Counted from the first letter of the stretch, positions 26,652-36,458 are shown. The stretch is 64,000 bases of DNA from Enterocloster clostridioformis (GCF_020297485.1 NZ_JAIWZC010000001.1:3906001-3970000); one strand, 5' to 3'. Translations and numbers: made by a program. Notes: a model not told the origin generated them from the sequence alone.

Positions 26652-27716
26652 TTATTTCACACATGATTCAATGAGAGATACAACTGTTTTAACGGCATTG
26701 TTCAAATTACTCTGCTCCATGGACTGTATATAGGAATTACGGTTTAGGTATAAATCGTTAATCGCGTCAAGCAGAGAGTCGTCAGACAATGCTTCCTCTT
26801 CCAGAACCTTACTGAATCCTTGTTTTGCAAAGGAATTGGCATTGAGAATCTGGTCTCCGCGGCTGGCCGCTGCTGACAGGGGGATGAGCAGATTCGGTTT
26901 GCGCAGTGCCAGAAGCTCGCAGATGGAATTGGCCCCAGCTCTTGATATGACAAGGTCGGCAGCCGCGAAAAGATGCTTTAGGGGAGCATCAACGTATTCA
27001 TACTGTACATATCCGGCAGTTCCAATCAGACTTTCATCCAGATTGCCTTTGCCACAGATATGTATTACCTGATAGCTGGGCAGAAGCCTGGGGAGGATAT
27101 TGCGGACCGCCGTATTTACAGCTACAGAGCCCAGACTTCCGCCAATGACAAGAAGTACAGGCTTGCTGGCAGTCAGGTGGGCATAAGTGAGCCCGGACAG
27201 CCGATCGCCCTGGAGCAGTTCCTCACGGATAGGGGAGCCTGTAAGTACGGCCTTGTCAGATGGAAGGTACTTAAGGGTCTCCGGGAAGTTACAGCAGACT
27301 TTAAGGGCAGAGGGAATGCAGATTTTGTTAGCCAAACCTGGCGTCATATCGGACTCATGTATGATGACAGGGATTTTATAGTGCTTGGCAGCGAGAACCA
27401 CGGGAACTGCAACAAAACCGCCCTTAGAAAAAATTACATCCGGTTTATGGCGTTTTAAGAGCCGTCTGGCCTCCGCGTAACCCTTGACAACGCGGAACGG
27501 GTCGGAAAAATTCTTGATATCAAAGTATCTGCGCAGCTTGCCAGAGGATATGCCATCATAATGAATGCCCGCATTTTCAATCAGCTTGCGTTCCATACCC
27601 TGGTATGAACCGATATAGCGGATTTCGTAACCAGCTTCTTTTAATGAAGGGAGCAGGGCCAGATTGGGGGTAACGTGTCCGGCAGTACCGCCGCCGGTTA
27701 AAATGATTTTTTTCAT
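26652..27716 (-). CDS. murG: MurG, lipid II-forming GlcNAc transferase
   Basis: Adds GlcNAc to lipid I at the membrane face, 354 residues. The Gly-rich N-terminal loop is [20 protein letters not shown]. The donor-binding domain has [14 protein letters not shown] and the signature [22 protein letters not shown]. It stands alone, not in a division/cell-wall cluster, and lies convergent to the sigma factor. A second murG elsewhere in the genome is possible. The start at 27716 has GGAGG upstream. Confidence 0.93.
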   Translation of the reverse strand: MKKIILTGGGTAGHVTPNLALLPSLKEAGYEIRYIGSYQGMERKLIENAGIHYDGISSGKLRRYFDIKNFSDPFRVVKGYAEARRLLKRHKPDVIFSKGGFVAVPVVLAAKHYKIPVIIHESDMTPGLANKICIPSALKVCCNFPETLKYLPSDKAVLTGSPIREELLQGDRLSGLTYAHLTASKPVLLVIGGSLGSVAVNTAVRNILPRLLPSYQVIHICGKGNLDESLIGTAGYVQYEYVDAPLKHLFAAADLVISRAGANSICELLALRKPNLLIPLSAAASRGDQILNANSFAKQGFSKVLEEEALSDDSLLDAINDLYLNRNSYIQSMEQSNLNNAVKTVVSLIESCVK

Positions 27717-27853
27717 AAAAACCTCCTAAAGAATATGATATGCTGGGGAAACCGGCATTCATAAACGTCTACTATTATAGTAAGCATTAAACGCAAAAAG
27801 TCAACCCTAAAGGCAAAGGGAACTTTAGGAGATTTGGTAAACAGAGGTGTCAC

Positions 27854-28666
27854 GTGGGAGATTATAAAAGAGATTCAGAACAGGACAATTCTATGGACTG
27901 CCCGATTTGGGGAACGGATGATATATCAGATGAAGAACTGTTAAAAGAATTTGAAGCAGTCAAGAATATGACCGTCCCCCTTCCCATTCCGTCCCCATCA
28001 TCAGATGAGTTTGAAAAAATCTGGGCAAGGATACAGGAAGAAAAGGCTGAGTCAAAGAATGTACCGGAATCCGACCAACCAGAGCACCCCAAGGTTATCA
28101 AACCGAGATTTGGATGGAAGCGGTTGGCTGCGATTGGTTTAATTGCCTGTCTTGTGGCAGGGAGTGGATGTATGGTGGCTATGGGGACGAAATCGTATTT
28201 TTATCGGGAGAGGGTTAGAGACGAGAATAATATAGTATATAATAATGATTCTAATAAGATAGCCGTTAATGGGGAGGAGGAGGCATATAAGGCTATTGAG
28301 GATGAGTTGGAAATCAATTCGTTAAAATTAGGATTTATTCCTGGGGATATGGATTTTAAAGCGTTGTATATAGATAATGATAGAGCAGATATGGAATTTA
28401 TTTATAATAAACAGTTTTTTTATTTTTGCCAATCAAAGTCAGATAGAGAGGCATCCAGTGTTTATGGGGGCGACTATGATAAACAGAATGAGTTTAAAGT
28501 ACATAATAAATGGATAGATAAGGACATAAGCATTGAGAGTGAAGTTTTAGAAGATGGGAATTTGAGATATAAAGCATCTTTTATATCTAAGGGAGTATAT
28601 TGTAGAGCAATAGGAATAATGAATAAAGAGGAGTTTATTGAAATTGTCAAACGAATTACAAACTAA
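27854..28666 (+). CDS. Probable membrane anti-sigma protein (DUF4367-like C-terminus)
   Basis: A 270-residue single-pass membrane protein starting with GTG at 27854 behind AGAGGTG. The N-terminal cytoplasmic part (about 1-90) has acidic and Pro-rich stretches (LPIPSPSSDEFEKIWARIQE). The membrane segment spans about 91-110 (LAAIGLIACLVAGSGCMVAM). The outer domain resembles DUF4367 proteins (FIPGDMDFKALYI). Layout and nearness to an ECF-like sigma factor suggest an anti-sigma role. From about 28200 onward the DNA is clearly more AT-rich than its neighbours. It is followed by a secreted protein gene. Confidence 0.6.
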   Translation: MGDYKRDSEQDNSMDCPIWGTDDISDEELLKEFEAVKNMTVPLPIPSPSSDEFEKIWARIQEEKAESKNVPESDQPEHPKVIKPRFGWKRLAAIGLIACLVAGSGCMVAMGTKSYFYRERVRDENNIVYNNDSNKIAVNGEEEAYKAIEDELEINSLKLGFIPGDMDFKALYIDNDRADMEFIYNKQFFYFCQSKSDREASSVYGGDYDKQNEFKVHNKWIDKDISIESEVLEDGNLRYKASFISKGVYCRAIGIMNKEEFIEIVKRITN

Positions 28667-28683
28667 GGAGATGATTAAGATAA

Positions 28684-29201
28684 TGAAAAAGTACTTATCA
28701 ATAATAATATATTCAGTTGTATTATCTATATCTATAAATATGCCAGTTATCGCGATGCCATATAATTCTAATGCTCAACGGATGGTTGAGGCAGAGTCGA
28801 ATTTATTACCAAAATCTGTAAGAAGTTCAAGTGGATATGACTCAACAAAGGCTAGAGGGAATTTTTTTGCAGAAGCAAATGTGACAATTACCAATGAAGG
28901 GAACGGTAATATTGCAGGGTCAGCAACGGCATATCTAGATGTTTCTGCAGACGAAGTATATATTACCATTTATTTAGAACGTTGGGATGTGGCGGGAGAA
29001 CGATGGAGGCAGGTGACATATTACGATGCTGAATTTTATGCGAAAGATTATCAGGAAGGCTTAAATCGTCCTTCATTGAATATTACCTTTAAGAATCAGG
29101 ATAAAGGATATTATTACCGTTTAAGAGGAGTGTTTGTTGCTGTGTATGATGGGGAATTTGAAGGATTTAGTCCTGCAACGGATGGAGTTTGGGTTGATTA
29201 G
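28684..29201 (+). CDS. Secreted protein of unknown function
   Basis: About 172 residues from ATG 28684 (MKKYLSIIIYSVVLSISINM), a typical signal peptide with likely cleavage near VIA-MPY. An in-frame ATG at 28672 sits too close to the GGAG. The mature part is beta-rich and aromatic (ITIYLERWDVAGERWRQ, then YYYRLRGVFVAVYDGEFEG), with a fold not recognised. DNA and codon use are strongly AT-rich, unlike most of the window. It is probably co-transcribed with the putative anti-sigma gene and ends at a stem-loop. Confidence 0.6.
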
Positions 29202-29240
29202 GTATGTTAATTGTATTTCTGTGAATAGACTTAGTAAATT

Positions 29241-29276
29241 GAGGGCATTGGATCCATAGAGAAACAATGCCCTTTA
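29241..29276 (+). terminator. Stem-loop after the secreted protein gene
   Basis: GGGCATTG (29243-29250) pairs with CAATGCCC (29265-29272), followed by TTTAAG. The T run is short, so termination is plausible rather than certain. Confidence 0.5.
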
Positions 29277-29330
29277 AGAACTTAAGTAAGTATTTGTAGC
29301 TAAATTTAGCGTATTAGATTAGTAGAATAT

Positions 29331-29573
29331 TTACCGCCTTTTAAACTGCTTCAACGCCCGAGCCAATTGATCCGGACAAGATGTAGGCCTGGGACCGCAC
29401 TGGATTCCATCCAGTCTTCGGATAGCCTCATCCACGTCCATGCCTTCGATGAGCCGGGACAGGCCCTGAGTATTGCCGGAGCAGCCGCCTACGAACTGGA
29501 CGTTGGTAAGTTTATTATCTTTTACCTCAAAGGATATCTCCCTGGAACAGACCCCCTGTGTTTTAAATCTCAT
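29331..29573 (-). CDS. TSCPD-domain protein (TIGR03905 type)
   Basis: An 80-residue protein starting at ATG 29573 (MRFKTQGVCSREISFEVKDN), with GGAGG upstream; a longer frame to 29675 is not supported. It contains CSGNTQGLSRLIEGM and the end motif CGPRPTSCPDQLARAL, matching TSCPD proteins related to a C-terminal region of ribonucleotide reductases. The conserved Cys residues suggest metal binding. The role is unknown. Confidence 0.82.
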   Translation of the reverse strand: MRFKTQGVCSREISFEVKDNKLTNVQFVGGCSGNTQGLSRLIEGMDVDEAIRRLDGIQCGPRPTSCPDQLARALKQFKRR

Positions 29574-29657
29574 GTGTAGTGCCTCCTGTAATAAATTCGT
29601 GTATATCCGATTATGCCTTATGCAAAAGATAATGTCAAGTGAGAACAAGCTTTGAAC

Positions 29658-29685
29658 TTGAAAATCTTCAGGCATCCTATATAAT
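29658..29685 (+). promoter_or_regulatory. Promoter of mtnN
   Basis: TTGAAA (29658-29663), a 16-base spacer and TATAAT (29680-29685), 32 bases before the mtnN start. Confidence 0.65.
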
Positions 29686-29717
29686 AGAAGAATAGTACAA
29701 GACAGAAGGAGGTAATT

Positions 29718-30413
29718 ATGCTAGGAATTATTGGAGCCATGGACGAGGAAGTGGCTATGATTAAGGCGCAGTTGACAGATGTACAGGTGGAGTCAAGGGC
29801 TGCCATGGACTTTTATAAAGGAAAGCTGGAGGGGAAGGAGGTAGTAGTGGTCCGCTCCGGCATTGGCAAGGTCAATGCAGCTATGTGCACCCAGATTTTG
29901 GCAGATATATATAGTGTAACAGGTGTGGTGAATACGGGAATTGCAGGTTCTCTGAAGGCAGAAATTGATATTGGGGACATTGTGCTTTCCAGCGATGCAC
30001 TTCAGCATGATATGGATGCAACCGGATTTGGCTATGAACCGGGACAGATACCCAGGGTGGAGACGCTGGCTTTTAAGGCAGATGAAGGTCTTATAAATCT
30101 TGCTGAGGAGTGTTGTTCCAGGGTGAATCCGGACATCCACACCTTTGTGGGACGTGTGGTGACTGGAGACCAGTTCATTTCTGATAAGGAAAAAAAGAAG
30201 TGGCTGACAGATACCTTTGGAGGATATTGTACAGAAATGGAAGGGGCAGCCATTGCCCAGGCCTGCTACCTTAACTCCATCCCTTTCCTTATTGTGAGGG
30301 CTATTTCGGATAAGGCAGATGACAGTGCCTCGGTAGATTACCCTGCTTTTGAGGCTAAGGCCATTGTTCACAGCGTGAATCTGCTTACCGAGATCGTACG
30401 TTCCCTTCGATAA
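29718..30413 (+). CDS. mtnN: 5'-methylthioadenosine/S-adenosylhomocysteine nucleosidase
   Basis: Hydrolyses MTA and SAH to adenine and the thiosugar, recycling SAM by-products. It has 231 residues, standard length. The N-terminal motif is MLGIIGAMDEEVAMIK. The nucleosidase motifs are VVNTGIAGSLKAEIDIGD, VTGDQFISD, the Met-Glu pair in CTEMEGAAIAQAC and VRAISDKADDSA with the catalytic Asp. It starts at 29718 behind AGGAGG and ends at its own terminator, a single-gene unit. Confidence 0.95.
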   Translation: MLGIIGAMDEEVAMIKAQLTDVQVESRAAMDFYKGKLEGKEVVVVRSGIGKVNAAMCTQILADIYSVTGVVNTGIAGSLKAEIDIGDIVLSSDALQHDMDATGFGYEPGQIPRVETLAFKADEGLINLAEECCSRVNPDIHTFVGRVVTGDQFISDKEKKKWLTDTFGGYCTEMEGAAIAQACYLNSIPFLIVRAISDKADDSASVDYPAFEAKAIVHSVNLLTEIVRSLR

Positions 30414-30530
30414 GAAAAACGTTGATTAACAGTCAGATTTGTTTTATTTGTATTTGCAAATAACAGATTTATAAATAATATACTTATAAATAGCGACCCA
30501 CAAACAACAGACGCATGACTCATAAATAAT

Positions 30531-30568
30531 CGGACCTCTGTATATGACAAGATTCAGAGGTCTGTTTT
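30531..30568 (+). terminator. Terminator after mtnN
   Basis: GACCTCTG (30533-30540) pairs with CAGAGGTC (30555-30562), followed by TGTTTTA. Between mtnN and this hairpin lies only AT-rich DNA with no gene. Confidence 0.7.
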
Positions 30569-30585
30569 ATAAGAGGGAGGATGGT

Positions 30586-30633
30586 ATGGAAAAGAAAAAG
30601 AAGTGGATAGTATTTGGGGTAAAAGTCAGATAG
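30586..30633 (+). other. Short ORF with good ribosome site, possibly the start of an interrupted gene
   Basis: GGGAGG six bases before ATG 30586, then MEKKKKWIVFGVKVR and a stop. It lies just before the IS701-like remnant, so it may be the 5' end of a gene lost to that insertion. Too short to identify. Confidence 0.3.
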
Positions 30634-30745
30634 AGTCTTTTAAAAAGAAGGGGTTAAATATCCGGACCAGTACTAATACTACAGCGAACTCCCTGAGTGG
30701 CGTGTTTCCCCTTTTTTGGTATAAAAAGAAAAAGGGGCTGGTACT

Positions 30746-31568
30746 ATGATGAATCCTACGATGTTCGATCCGATTGCATTAGCTGCTTGGTATTCCGATG
30801 AAAATAATGATTCCTTACTCCAAACGGAACTGGAACACTATCTTCAGAATTATTTTCCCTGCTTTTCTCTGCAGCCACAACGAAGATTATTCCAAACCTT
30901 TATACAGGGGCTTTTGAGCCCGTTGGAACGCAAATCGATTGAGCCAGTCGCCCTTCACTTTTCCGGTGAAAAGTATGAGCTCCTGTCCAGGCAGATTGGG
31001 GCAGGCTGCGGCATGTTGTCCGTGGATGACACAAGCTTTGTAAAAAAAGGGAAGCATTCCGCCGGTGTAAAGCGGCAGTACTGTGGCTGCCTGGGGAAAA
31101 CGGAAAACTGCCAGTCCGGGGTGTTCCTTGCCTGCGCCGGTGACAAAGGATATGGGCTTGTGGATTATGAACTGTACATCCCAAAGGAATGGTTCAGCGG
31201 GGATTTTTTCAGGCTGCGTGAGGAATGCCATATCCCGGAAGAAGAGACATTTGCCACCAAAAACCAGATAGCCCAGCGCATGCTCAACCAGGTAATTAAG
31301 AGCGGCCGGTTCCAGGTCCAGTGGGTGGGGTGTGATGCAGCCTATGGAAATGACCACGGTTTCCTGGACGGATTGGAGCTGCCGGAAGGTGTATGGTATT
31401 TTGCTGCAACCAGAATGGAATCGTCAGATGGGAACCGTGGAAACCGGGAATCCAGCCAGGAGATGCGCCCGGATACAGAGGGAGAAACCTGGCGTATACC
31501 TTAACTGTCTAAAGAAAAATCTCACCTCTCAGAATCGTTTTTTAGGAGAATTTGGCGAACGATTCTAG
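30746..31568 (+). mobile_element. Broken IS701-like transposase
   Basis: The first frame (30746-31504, 252 residues) carries the N-terminal and first catalytic parts of an IS701-type DDE transposase: CGMLSVDDTSFVKKGKHSAG with the first Asp, GYGLVDYELYIPKEWF, and QVQWVGCDAAYGNDHGFLDG with the second Asp. After about residue 230 the family match is lost (RMESSDGNRGNRESSQEM) and the frame ends. The last third, with the catalytic Glu, is missing. Clear terminal repeats were not found. It is a decayed copy that should not be active. Confidence 0.75.
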
Positions 31569-31741
31569 GGACTCTCAACTTCCCAAATCAAAATCCGTTG
31601 CTATAATAGACTTTACCGGGAAACGCCTGACTGCAGGGGCGGTTCCCAAACCAGGCATCGGCTGCAGCCAGCAGCCCGGGCCAAAAAATAATATTATTAT
31701 AGAAACGGGATGGAATCCGGGAAGAAAGGGGAGCTTTTACT

Positions 31742-32491
31742 ATGATGAGCTTTTTACAAACAGGAAAGGCACTGTATGTGCTGGCGGCAATCTGCCTGGC
31801 TGGGGTATTTACCAGGCTGATGGCGGGAAGCTTCTACAAACGATTAATTAAAGAGAGCACCAACATGGCACTGACTAAGAACAAATATCTGCGCGGATTG
31901 AAACAGAATGCAGAGGATACATATCGTATGAATCAGGGAATGAATAACACACGCGTTTATCTGGAGCGCCAGATGTACAGCCTGCGGACCTTTGGTATGT
32001 CCGTCAAGGGACTGGACAACCTGTCGGGGCAGCTGACACTTCTCTGCTTCCTGGCAGGCGGCGGGGCAGCATTTCTCTCTTATTGGTTTAGAAGTGATAA
32101 CTACTATATTGTATTGTACGGCACCACAGGCATCCTGGCCGGCATGTTTACCATGCTGGTGGATTACGGAGTGAATTTGGAATCCAGGAGACAGCAGCTT
32201 CTCACCTGCCTTCAGGACTACCTGGAAAATGTGATGTGGCCGCGAATGAACCGGGAAGGCACAGCGGAGCATGTGCCTGCCGTTACAGCCGAGGAGGACC
32301 GCAGGGAGCCGGCTAATCTGCGTTCCATAGGAAGAGACCGCCGTTCAAATAGTAATAACAGAAGGGGGCTGGAGCAGACTGCTGCCAGCAGGGAAAAGCA
32401 GGAAGAGAAGTCAAAGGAAAACTGGCTTCAGGATTTGAATCCGGAACAAAAAAGAATGTTGGGGGAATTACTGAAAGAATTCATTTCCTAA
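31742..32491 (+). CDS. Conserved membrane protein of unknown function
   Basis: 249 residues, three hydrophobic segments (YVLAAICLAGVFTRLMAG; LTLLCFLAGGGAAFLSYWF; VLYGTTGILAGMFTMLVDYG) and a charged cytoplasmic tail of about 90 residues ending LNPEQKRMLGELLKEFIS. Between the first two segments is a helical stretch (LKQNAEDTYRMNQGMNNTRV). The start at 31742 or 31745 follows GGGGAG. It lies between the IS701 relic and pgi; no functional family recognised. Confidence 0.7.
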   Translation: MMSFLQTGKALYVLAAICLAGVFTRLMAGSFYKRLIKESTNMALTKNKYLRGLKQNAEDTYRMNQGMNNTRVYLERQMYSLRTFGMSVKGLDNLSGQLTLLCFLAGGGAAFLSYWFRSDNYYIVLYGTTGILAGMFTMLVDYGVNLESRRQQLLTCLQDYLENVMWPRMNREGTAEHVPAVTAEEDRREPANLRSIGRDRRSNSNNRRGLEQTAASREKQEEKSKENWLQDLNPEQKRMLGELLKEFIS

Positions 32492-32544
32492 AATGCTGAC
32501 TTTCAGGAATTTATTTCCAGAGTCAGAAAGAAATGGTATTATAA

Positions 32545-32562
32545 GGGAAATTATGTTATAAT
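32545..32562 (+). promoter_or_regulatory. Extended -10 promoter of pgi
   Basis: TG-T-TATAAT ending at 32562, 83 bases before the pgi start; no clear -35 is visible, which is usual for extended -10 promoters. Confidence 0.45.
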
Positions 32563-32645
32563 TTAAGAGATAAGCGGCTTTACCGCAGCACTGATAGAAT
32601 CATGGACATATGGTCCATGGACATAAGAAAAGGAGAGCGCGAGTT

Positions 32646-33995
32646 ATGGGAAAGGAAGTTATGTTTGATTATTCCAAGGCAGCAGGATTCGTTTCTGCGG
32701 AAGAGATGGCCAATTTTAAGACCACAGTCATGAGTGCAAAGGAGACCCTGCTGGAGAAGACTGGTGCCGGTAATGATTTTCTGGGATGGATCGATTTGCC
32801 GGTAGATTATGATAAGGACGAATTTGCAAGGATTAAGAAAGCAGCGGAAAAGATTCAAAATGATTCTGACGTCCTGCTGGTGGTAGGTATTGGAGGCTCC
32901 TATCTGGGAGCGAGAGCAGCCATTGAATTTCTGTCGCACAGCTTTTACAATGTGTTACCCAAGAGCGTTCGCAAGACACCTGAGATTTATTTTGTAGGAA
33001 ACAGCATCAGCAGTAAATATATCCATGACTTAAAGCAGGTACTGGACGGCAAGGATTTCTCCGTCAACATCATTTCCAAGTCAGGCACTACCACAGAGCC
33101 TGCAATCGCATTCCGTGTATTTAAGGAAATGCTTATTGAAAAATATGGCAAGGAAGAAGCCAACAAGCGCATCTACGCAACCACTGACAAGGCTAAAGGC
33201 GCCCTTAAGAACCTGGCAGACGAAGAAGGATATGAGGAATTCGTTGTGCCGGATGACGTGGGCGGACGTTTCTCCGTATTGACGGCTGTAGGCCTTCTTC
33301 CGATTGCAGTAAGTGGAGCGGATATTGATAAGTTGATGGAGGGTGCTGCTTCAGGCAGGCAGAAAGCCTTAGATGCACCATATGAATCCAACGCGGCCCT
33401 TCAGTATGCGGCTGTGCGCAACATCCTGCACCGCAAGGGCAAGGCAGTTGAAATCGTAGCCAATTATGAGCCAAGCCTTCACTATGTGTCCGAGTGGTGG
33501 AAGCAGCTCTACGGCGAGAGCGAGGGCAAGGACCAGAGAGGCATTTTCCCGGCGGCAGTGGATCTGACCACGGATCTCCACTCCATGGGCCAGTTCATCC
33601 AGGACGGATCACGTATCATGTTTGAGACAGTTCTCAGTGTAGAGGAATCTCCGGCAGAGATTCTTCTGAATAAGGAAGACGTGGATACCGACGGCATGAA
33701 TTATCTGGCGGGAAAGAGTGTTGATTTTGTAAATAAGAGCGCCATGAACGGAACAATCCTGGCCCATACCGATGGCAATGTACCCAACCTGATGGTTAAG
33801 ATTCCGGAGCAGAACGAGTTCTGTCTGGGAGAGCTGTTCTACTTCTTTGAGTTCGCCTGCGGTGTCAGCGGATATATTCTGGGCGTGAATCCGTTTAACC
33901 AGCCAGGTGTGGAGAGCTATAAGAAAAACATGTTCGCACTGTTAGGTAAGCCAGGATATGAGGCTCAGAGAGAGGAACTGCTTAAGAGGCTGTAA
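32646..33995 (+). CDS. pgi: Glucose-6-phosphate isomerase
   Basis: Interconverts glucose-6-P and fructose-6-P, 449 residues from ATG 32646 ([15 protein letters not shown]) with AGGAGAG upstream; a longer frame to 32610 is unlikely. SIS-domain motifs are [20 protein letters not shown] and [18 protein letters not shown]. Late motifs include [18 protein letters not shown] sequence ([18 protein letters not shown]). Length matches Firmicute enzymes. It connects the sugar uptake systems and glycogen genes of this window and ends at a strong terminator. Confidence 0.96.
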   Translation: MGKEVMFDYSKAAGFVSAEEMANFKTTVMSAKETLLEKTGAGNDFLGWIDLPVDYDKDEFARIKKAAEKIQNDSDVLLVVGIGGSYLGARAAIEFLSHSFYNVLPKSVRKTPEIYFVGNSISSKYIHDLKQVLDGKDFSVNIISKSGTTTEPAIAFRVFKEMLIEKYGKEEANKRIYATTDKAKGALKNLADEEGYEEFVVPDDVGGRFSVLTAVGLLPIAVSGADIDKLMEGAASGRQKALDAPYESNAALQYAAVRNILHRKGKAVEIVANYEPSLHYVSEWWKQLYGESEGKDQRGIFPAAVDLTTDLHSMGQFIQDGSRIMFETVLSVEESPAEILLNKEDVDTDGMNYLAGKSVDFVNKSAMNGTILAHTDGNVPNLMVKIPEQNEFCLGELFYFFEFACGVSGYILGVNPFNQPGVESYKKNMFALLGKPGYEAQREELLKRL

Positions 33996-34082
33996 TGGCG
34001 GGCCGGGCCGGCGGGGGCTGGTCAGTCATACCGTAAATCTTAGTCGGATGAAAGCTTAATAGAGATACGGCATAGAGAAAAG

Positions 34083-34121
34083 GCCGTCCTGCTGATGGGG
34101 TGAGTCAGCAGGGCGGCTTTT
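34083..34121 (+). terminator. Terminator after pgi
   Basis: GCCGTCCTGCTGA (34083-34095) pairs with TCAGCAGGGCGGC (34105-34117), followed by TTTTC. Confidence 0.85.
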
Positions 34122-34181
34122 CGATTGCTCAAAGTTTGGAAGAGAGGGTGGAGAATGGGGGTGGGGAGGGGTTAGCCCGCG

Positions 34182-35552
34182 TCAGACACTGCGAAGCGTA
34201 AGCTCTTTCCTGCGCCCGCTTCTGTCCTGTCTTAGCTGCCGTATTACAAAAGGCATGGTATATACGGCCATAAAGCCTGATACAGCAGGCGCAATCAGTC
34301 CGATGACAAACAGGTTATCTGGGCAATAGGTGTAGGCCAGCCATATGAGAGGCATTCTGAGGGCCAGGGCTCCGAAACAGCAGCTGACCATGGTAAACAC
34401 TGTCTTGGAACGGCCGTTCATAAACCCGTTGAGACAGAATACAAAGGAAACAGCCAGGTAATCAAAGCTGCAGGAATGGAAGAAGGGAATTCCCGCCTCT
34501 ATGATATCAGGATTGGTGTTAAAGAGTCCAATCATGGTCTGGGGAGACAGCTGGGCCCACAGGAAGAAGACAGAGGATGCCAGTACCGCAAAGCCAATTC
34601 CGGCCGTCAGGGACCGCCTTGCCCGTTCCGGCTTCCCTGCGCCGTAGTTCTGGGCCGTGATGGCTGCCAGGGCGCTGGCGATGGAAGTGGCAGGGAGCAT
34701 GGCGAACACGTCATATTTGCTGGCAATGCCAACCGCGGCGGCTGCGTTCACTCCCAGGCGGTTGGTGACCGAGGTCAGGTAAAGGAAGGACAGCCGCACC
34801 ATGCATTCCTGGGAGGAGATGGGAATTCCCACCATTGCCAGCTCCTTCAGCCTGTCCCTGTCAATGCGCAGGTTCTTAAGGGTAAAGGTAAATATGAACT
34901 TCTTCCTGTTAAGGTAGACAATGGAACATATCATGCTGATGGATTGGGATAGGACGGTTGCCAGGGCTGTGCCGGCTACGCCCAATCCCAGATATTTCAC
35001 GAAAATGATATCGCCCGCAATGTTGAGCGCGCAGGACAATGCTACAAAGTACATGGGTCTGCGGGAATCGCCGTATCCCCGCAGTAAGGCGCTTATGGCA
35101 TTGTAGCCGCAGATGAAGAATATGCCGCAGAAGCATATGGTCACATACTGTCTGGCCTCATCCATGGAGGCCGCCGGTGTCTTTAAGGCAGCGAGTATGG
35201 CGTCTTTGAAAATCAGCATTCCAACGGTCAGCACCAATGCCACAATTGCAAATACGGACAGAGTGGTCCCAATGGTGCGGCAGGTCCTTTCCTCATCCTT
35301 CATGCCGGTGTATTTTCCCACCAGAATCGTGCCGCCCAGAGTCAGGCCGGATACCATGCTGGTGATGATTTGGGTTACCTGGGTTCCGGTAGACACAGCG
35401 GCCACGCTCGCCGGCGTGCAGTACCACCCGATGACCATCAGGTCCACAGCCCCATAAAGAGCCTGTATCACATTGGCAACCAGAAATGGGACGGAGAATG
35501 CCAGAAGTACGTGAAATACATTGCCCTCGGTCAGCAGATTGTCGTTTTTCAT
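34182..35552 (-). CDS. MATE-family efflux transporter
   Basis: Cation-coupled export protein, 456 residues with twelve hydrophobic segments. The N-terminal FSVPFLVANVIQALYGAVDL and the middle SISMICSIVYLNRKKF are MATE-like, with the duplicated six-helix layout. The start at 35552 follows GAGGAGAG. Upstream lies a MerR-type promoter with a 19-base spacer and then the merR gene, pointing to drug- or metabolite-induced expression. Substrate unknown. Confidence 0.92.
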   Translation of the reverse strand: MKNDNLLTEGNVFHVLLAFSVPFLVANVIQALYGAVDLMVIGWYCTPASVAAVSTGTQVTQIITSMVSGLTLGGTILVGKYTGMKDEERTCRTIGTTLSVFAIVALVLTVGMLIFKDAILAALKTPAASMDEARQYVTICFCGIFFICGYNAISALLRGYGDSRRPMYFVALSCALNIAGDIIFVKYLGLGVAGTALATVLSQSISMICSIVYLNRKKFIFTFTLKNLRIDRDRLKELAMVGIPISSQECMVRLSFLYLTSVTNRLGVNAAAAVGIASKYDVFAMLPATSIASALAAITAQNYGAGKPERARRSLTAGIGFAVLASSVFFLWAQLSPQTMIGLFNTNPDIIEAGIPFFHSCSFDYLAVSFVFCLNGFMNGRSKTVFTMVSCCFGALALRMPLIWLAYTYCPDNLFVIGLIAPAVSGFMAVYTMPFVIRQLRQDRSGRRKELTLRSV

Positions 35553-35589
35553 GATGAATCTCTCCTCAATATAACATTTACTAAGAATA

Positions 35590-35620
35590 AGAATAAACCC
35601 TCCAGTAACTGGAGGGTCAA
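35590..35620 (-). promoter_or_regulatory. MerR-type promoter with palindromic operator, driving the MATE gene
   Basis: On the minus strand, TTGACC (35620-35615), a 19-base spacer and TATTCT (35595-35590). A 21-base palindrome with half-site ACCCTCCAGT (35597-35617) fills the spacer. An over-long 19-base spacer occupied by a dyad is the hallmark of MerR-activated promoters. It lies 38-68 bases upstream of the MATE start and 11 bases from the end of the merR gene. Confidence 0.8.
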
Positions 35621-35630
35621 TAATAAATAT

Positions 35631-36458
35631 TTATTTTTCCGTACTTTTTGAGAATGGAATCTGTATTTCCGTCACATAACGGGACGTATCATTGGTAAAA
35701 CCCGCATCAATCAGCGTGATCTCCACGGAATCCCCGCAACAGGAATATCCCATCTGATTCATATACTCCAAAAGCAGAATATAGTACTGCGACGCTTCCT
35801 GATGCGTGCCGGAAAACCGCACGCTTACATAATCCCCGGCCTGCAGATACTGTTCCTTACCCTGATAGTGGTCCTCCTTCTCAAGAAGTACGAAGATACC
35901 TGAAAATGATTGGAATTTGCGGGCCTTCAGATTGGCGGAGGACAGGGAAACTCCCACCTTGCCCAGAAACATCACAGGTTCCAGGGTATTGGCTCTTTCC
36001 AGCTCCCGAAGTGAGAATTCCAGGTCCTCTCCCAGCTTGATATCCTTTCTCAGGTACGCAATCTGTCTTTGGTCAAAATGAAGGGTCCTGATTTCACCGC
36101 ATTGTGTATGAATGGCATCCTCCAGGGCCCTGAGACGGTATTCCAGCTTCTGTTCAATCTGCATCAGTTCGCTGATTTTTGCCTGGGTTTCATCCTTCTG
36201 TTCTTTTAGAAGTCCCAGCATGATATCCACGTCCCTGTTTTCAAAAAATAATGAAATTTTTTTAAGGGATACACCCAGGGCCCGGAGATACTTGATGGTA
36301 TTCAGGCGTTCAAACTGGCGGGTGGAGTAATAGCGGTACCCGGTCTCCGGATCCGCTGTCTCAGGGTGCAGGATGCCAATTTCATCGTAATACCGCAGGG
36401 TGCGTATGTTGATGCCGAACAGTTCGGCCATTTCTCCGATTGTGAAAAGGTTTTTCAC
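35631..36458 (-). CDS. MerR-family activator with GyrI-like effector domain
   Basis: A 275-residue regulator. The N-terminal MerR HTH is FTIGEMAELFGINIRTLRYY followed by ETADPETGYRYYSTRQFERL. A long dimerisation helix follows (LLKEQKDETQAKISELMQIE). The C-terminal effector-binding domain resembles BmrR/GyrI (YVSVRFSGTHQEASQYYILL). It probably senses a hydrophobic compound and activates the downstream MATE gene from the MerR-type promoter. It is the same layout as B. subtilis BltR/BmrR with their pumps. Confidence 0.9.
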   Translation of the reverse strand: MKNLFTIGEMAELFGINIRTLRYYDEIGILHPETADPETGYRYYSTRQFERLNTIKYLRALGVSLKKISLFFENRDVDIMLGLLKEQKDETQAKISELMQIEQKLEYRLRALEDAIHTQCGEIRTLHFDQRQIAYLRKDIKLGEDLEFSLRELERANTLEPVMFLGKVGVSLSSANLKARKFQSFSGIFVLLEKEDHYQGKEQYLQAGDYVSVRFSGTHQEASQYYILLLEYMNQMGYSCCGDSVEITLIDAGFTNDTSRYVTEIQIPFSKSTEK

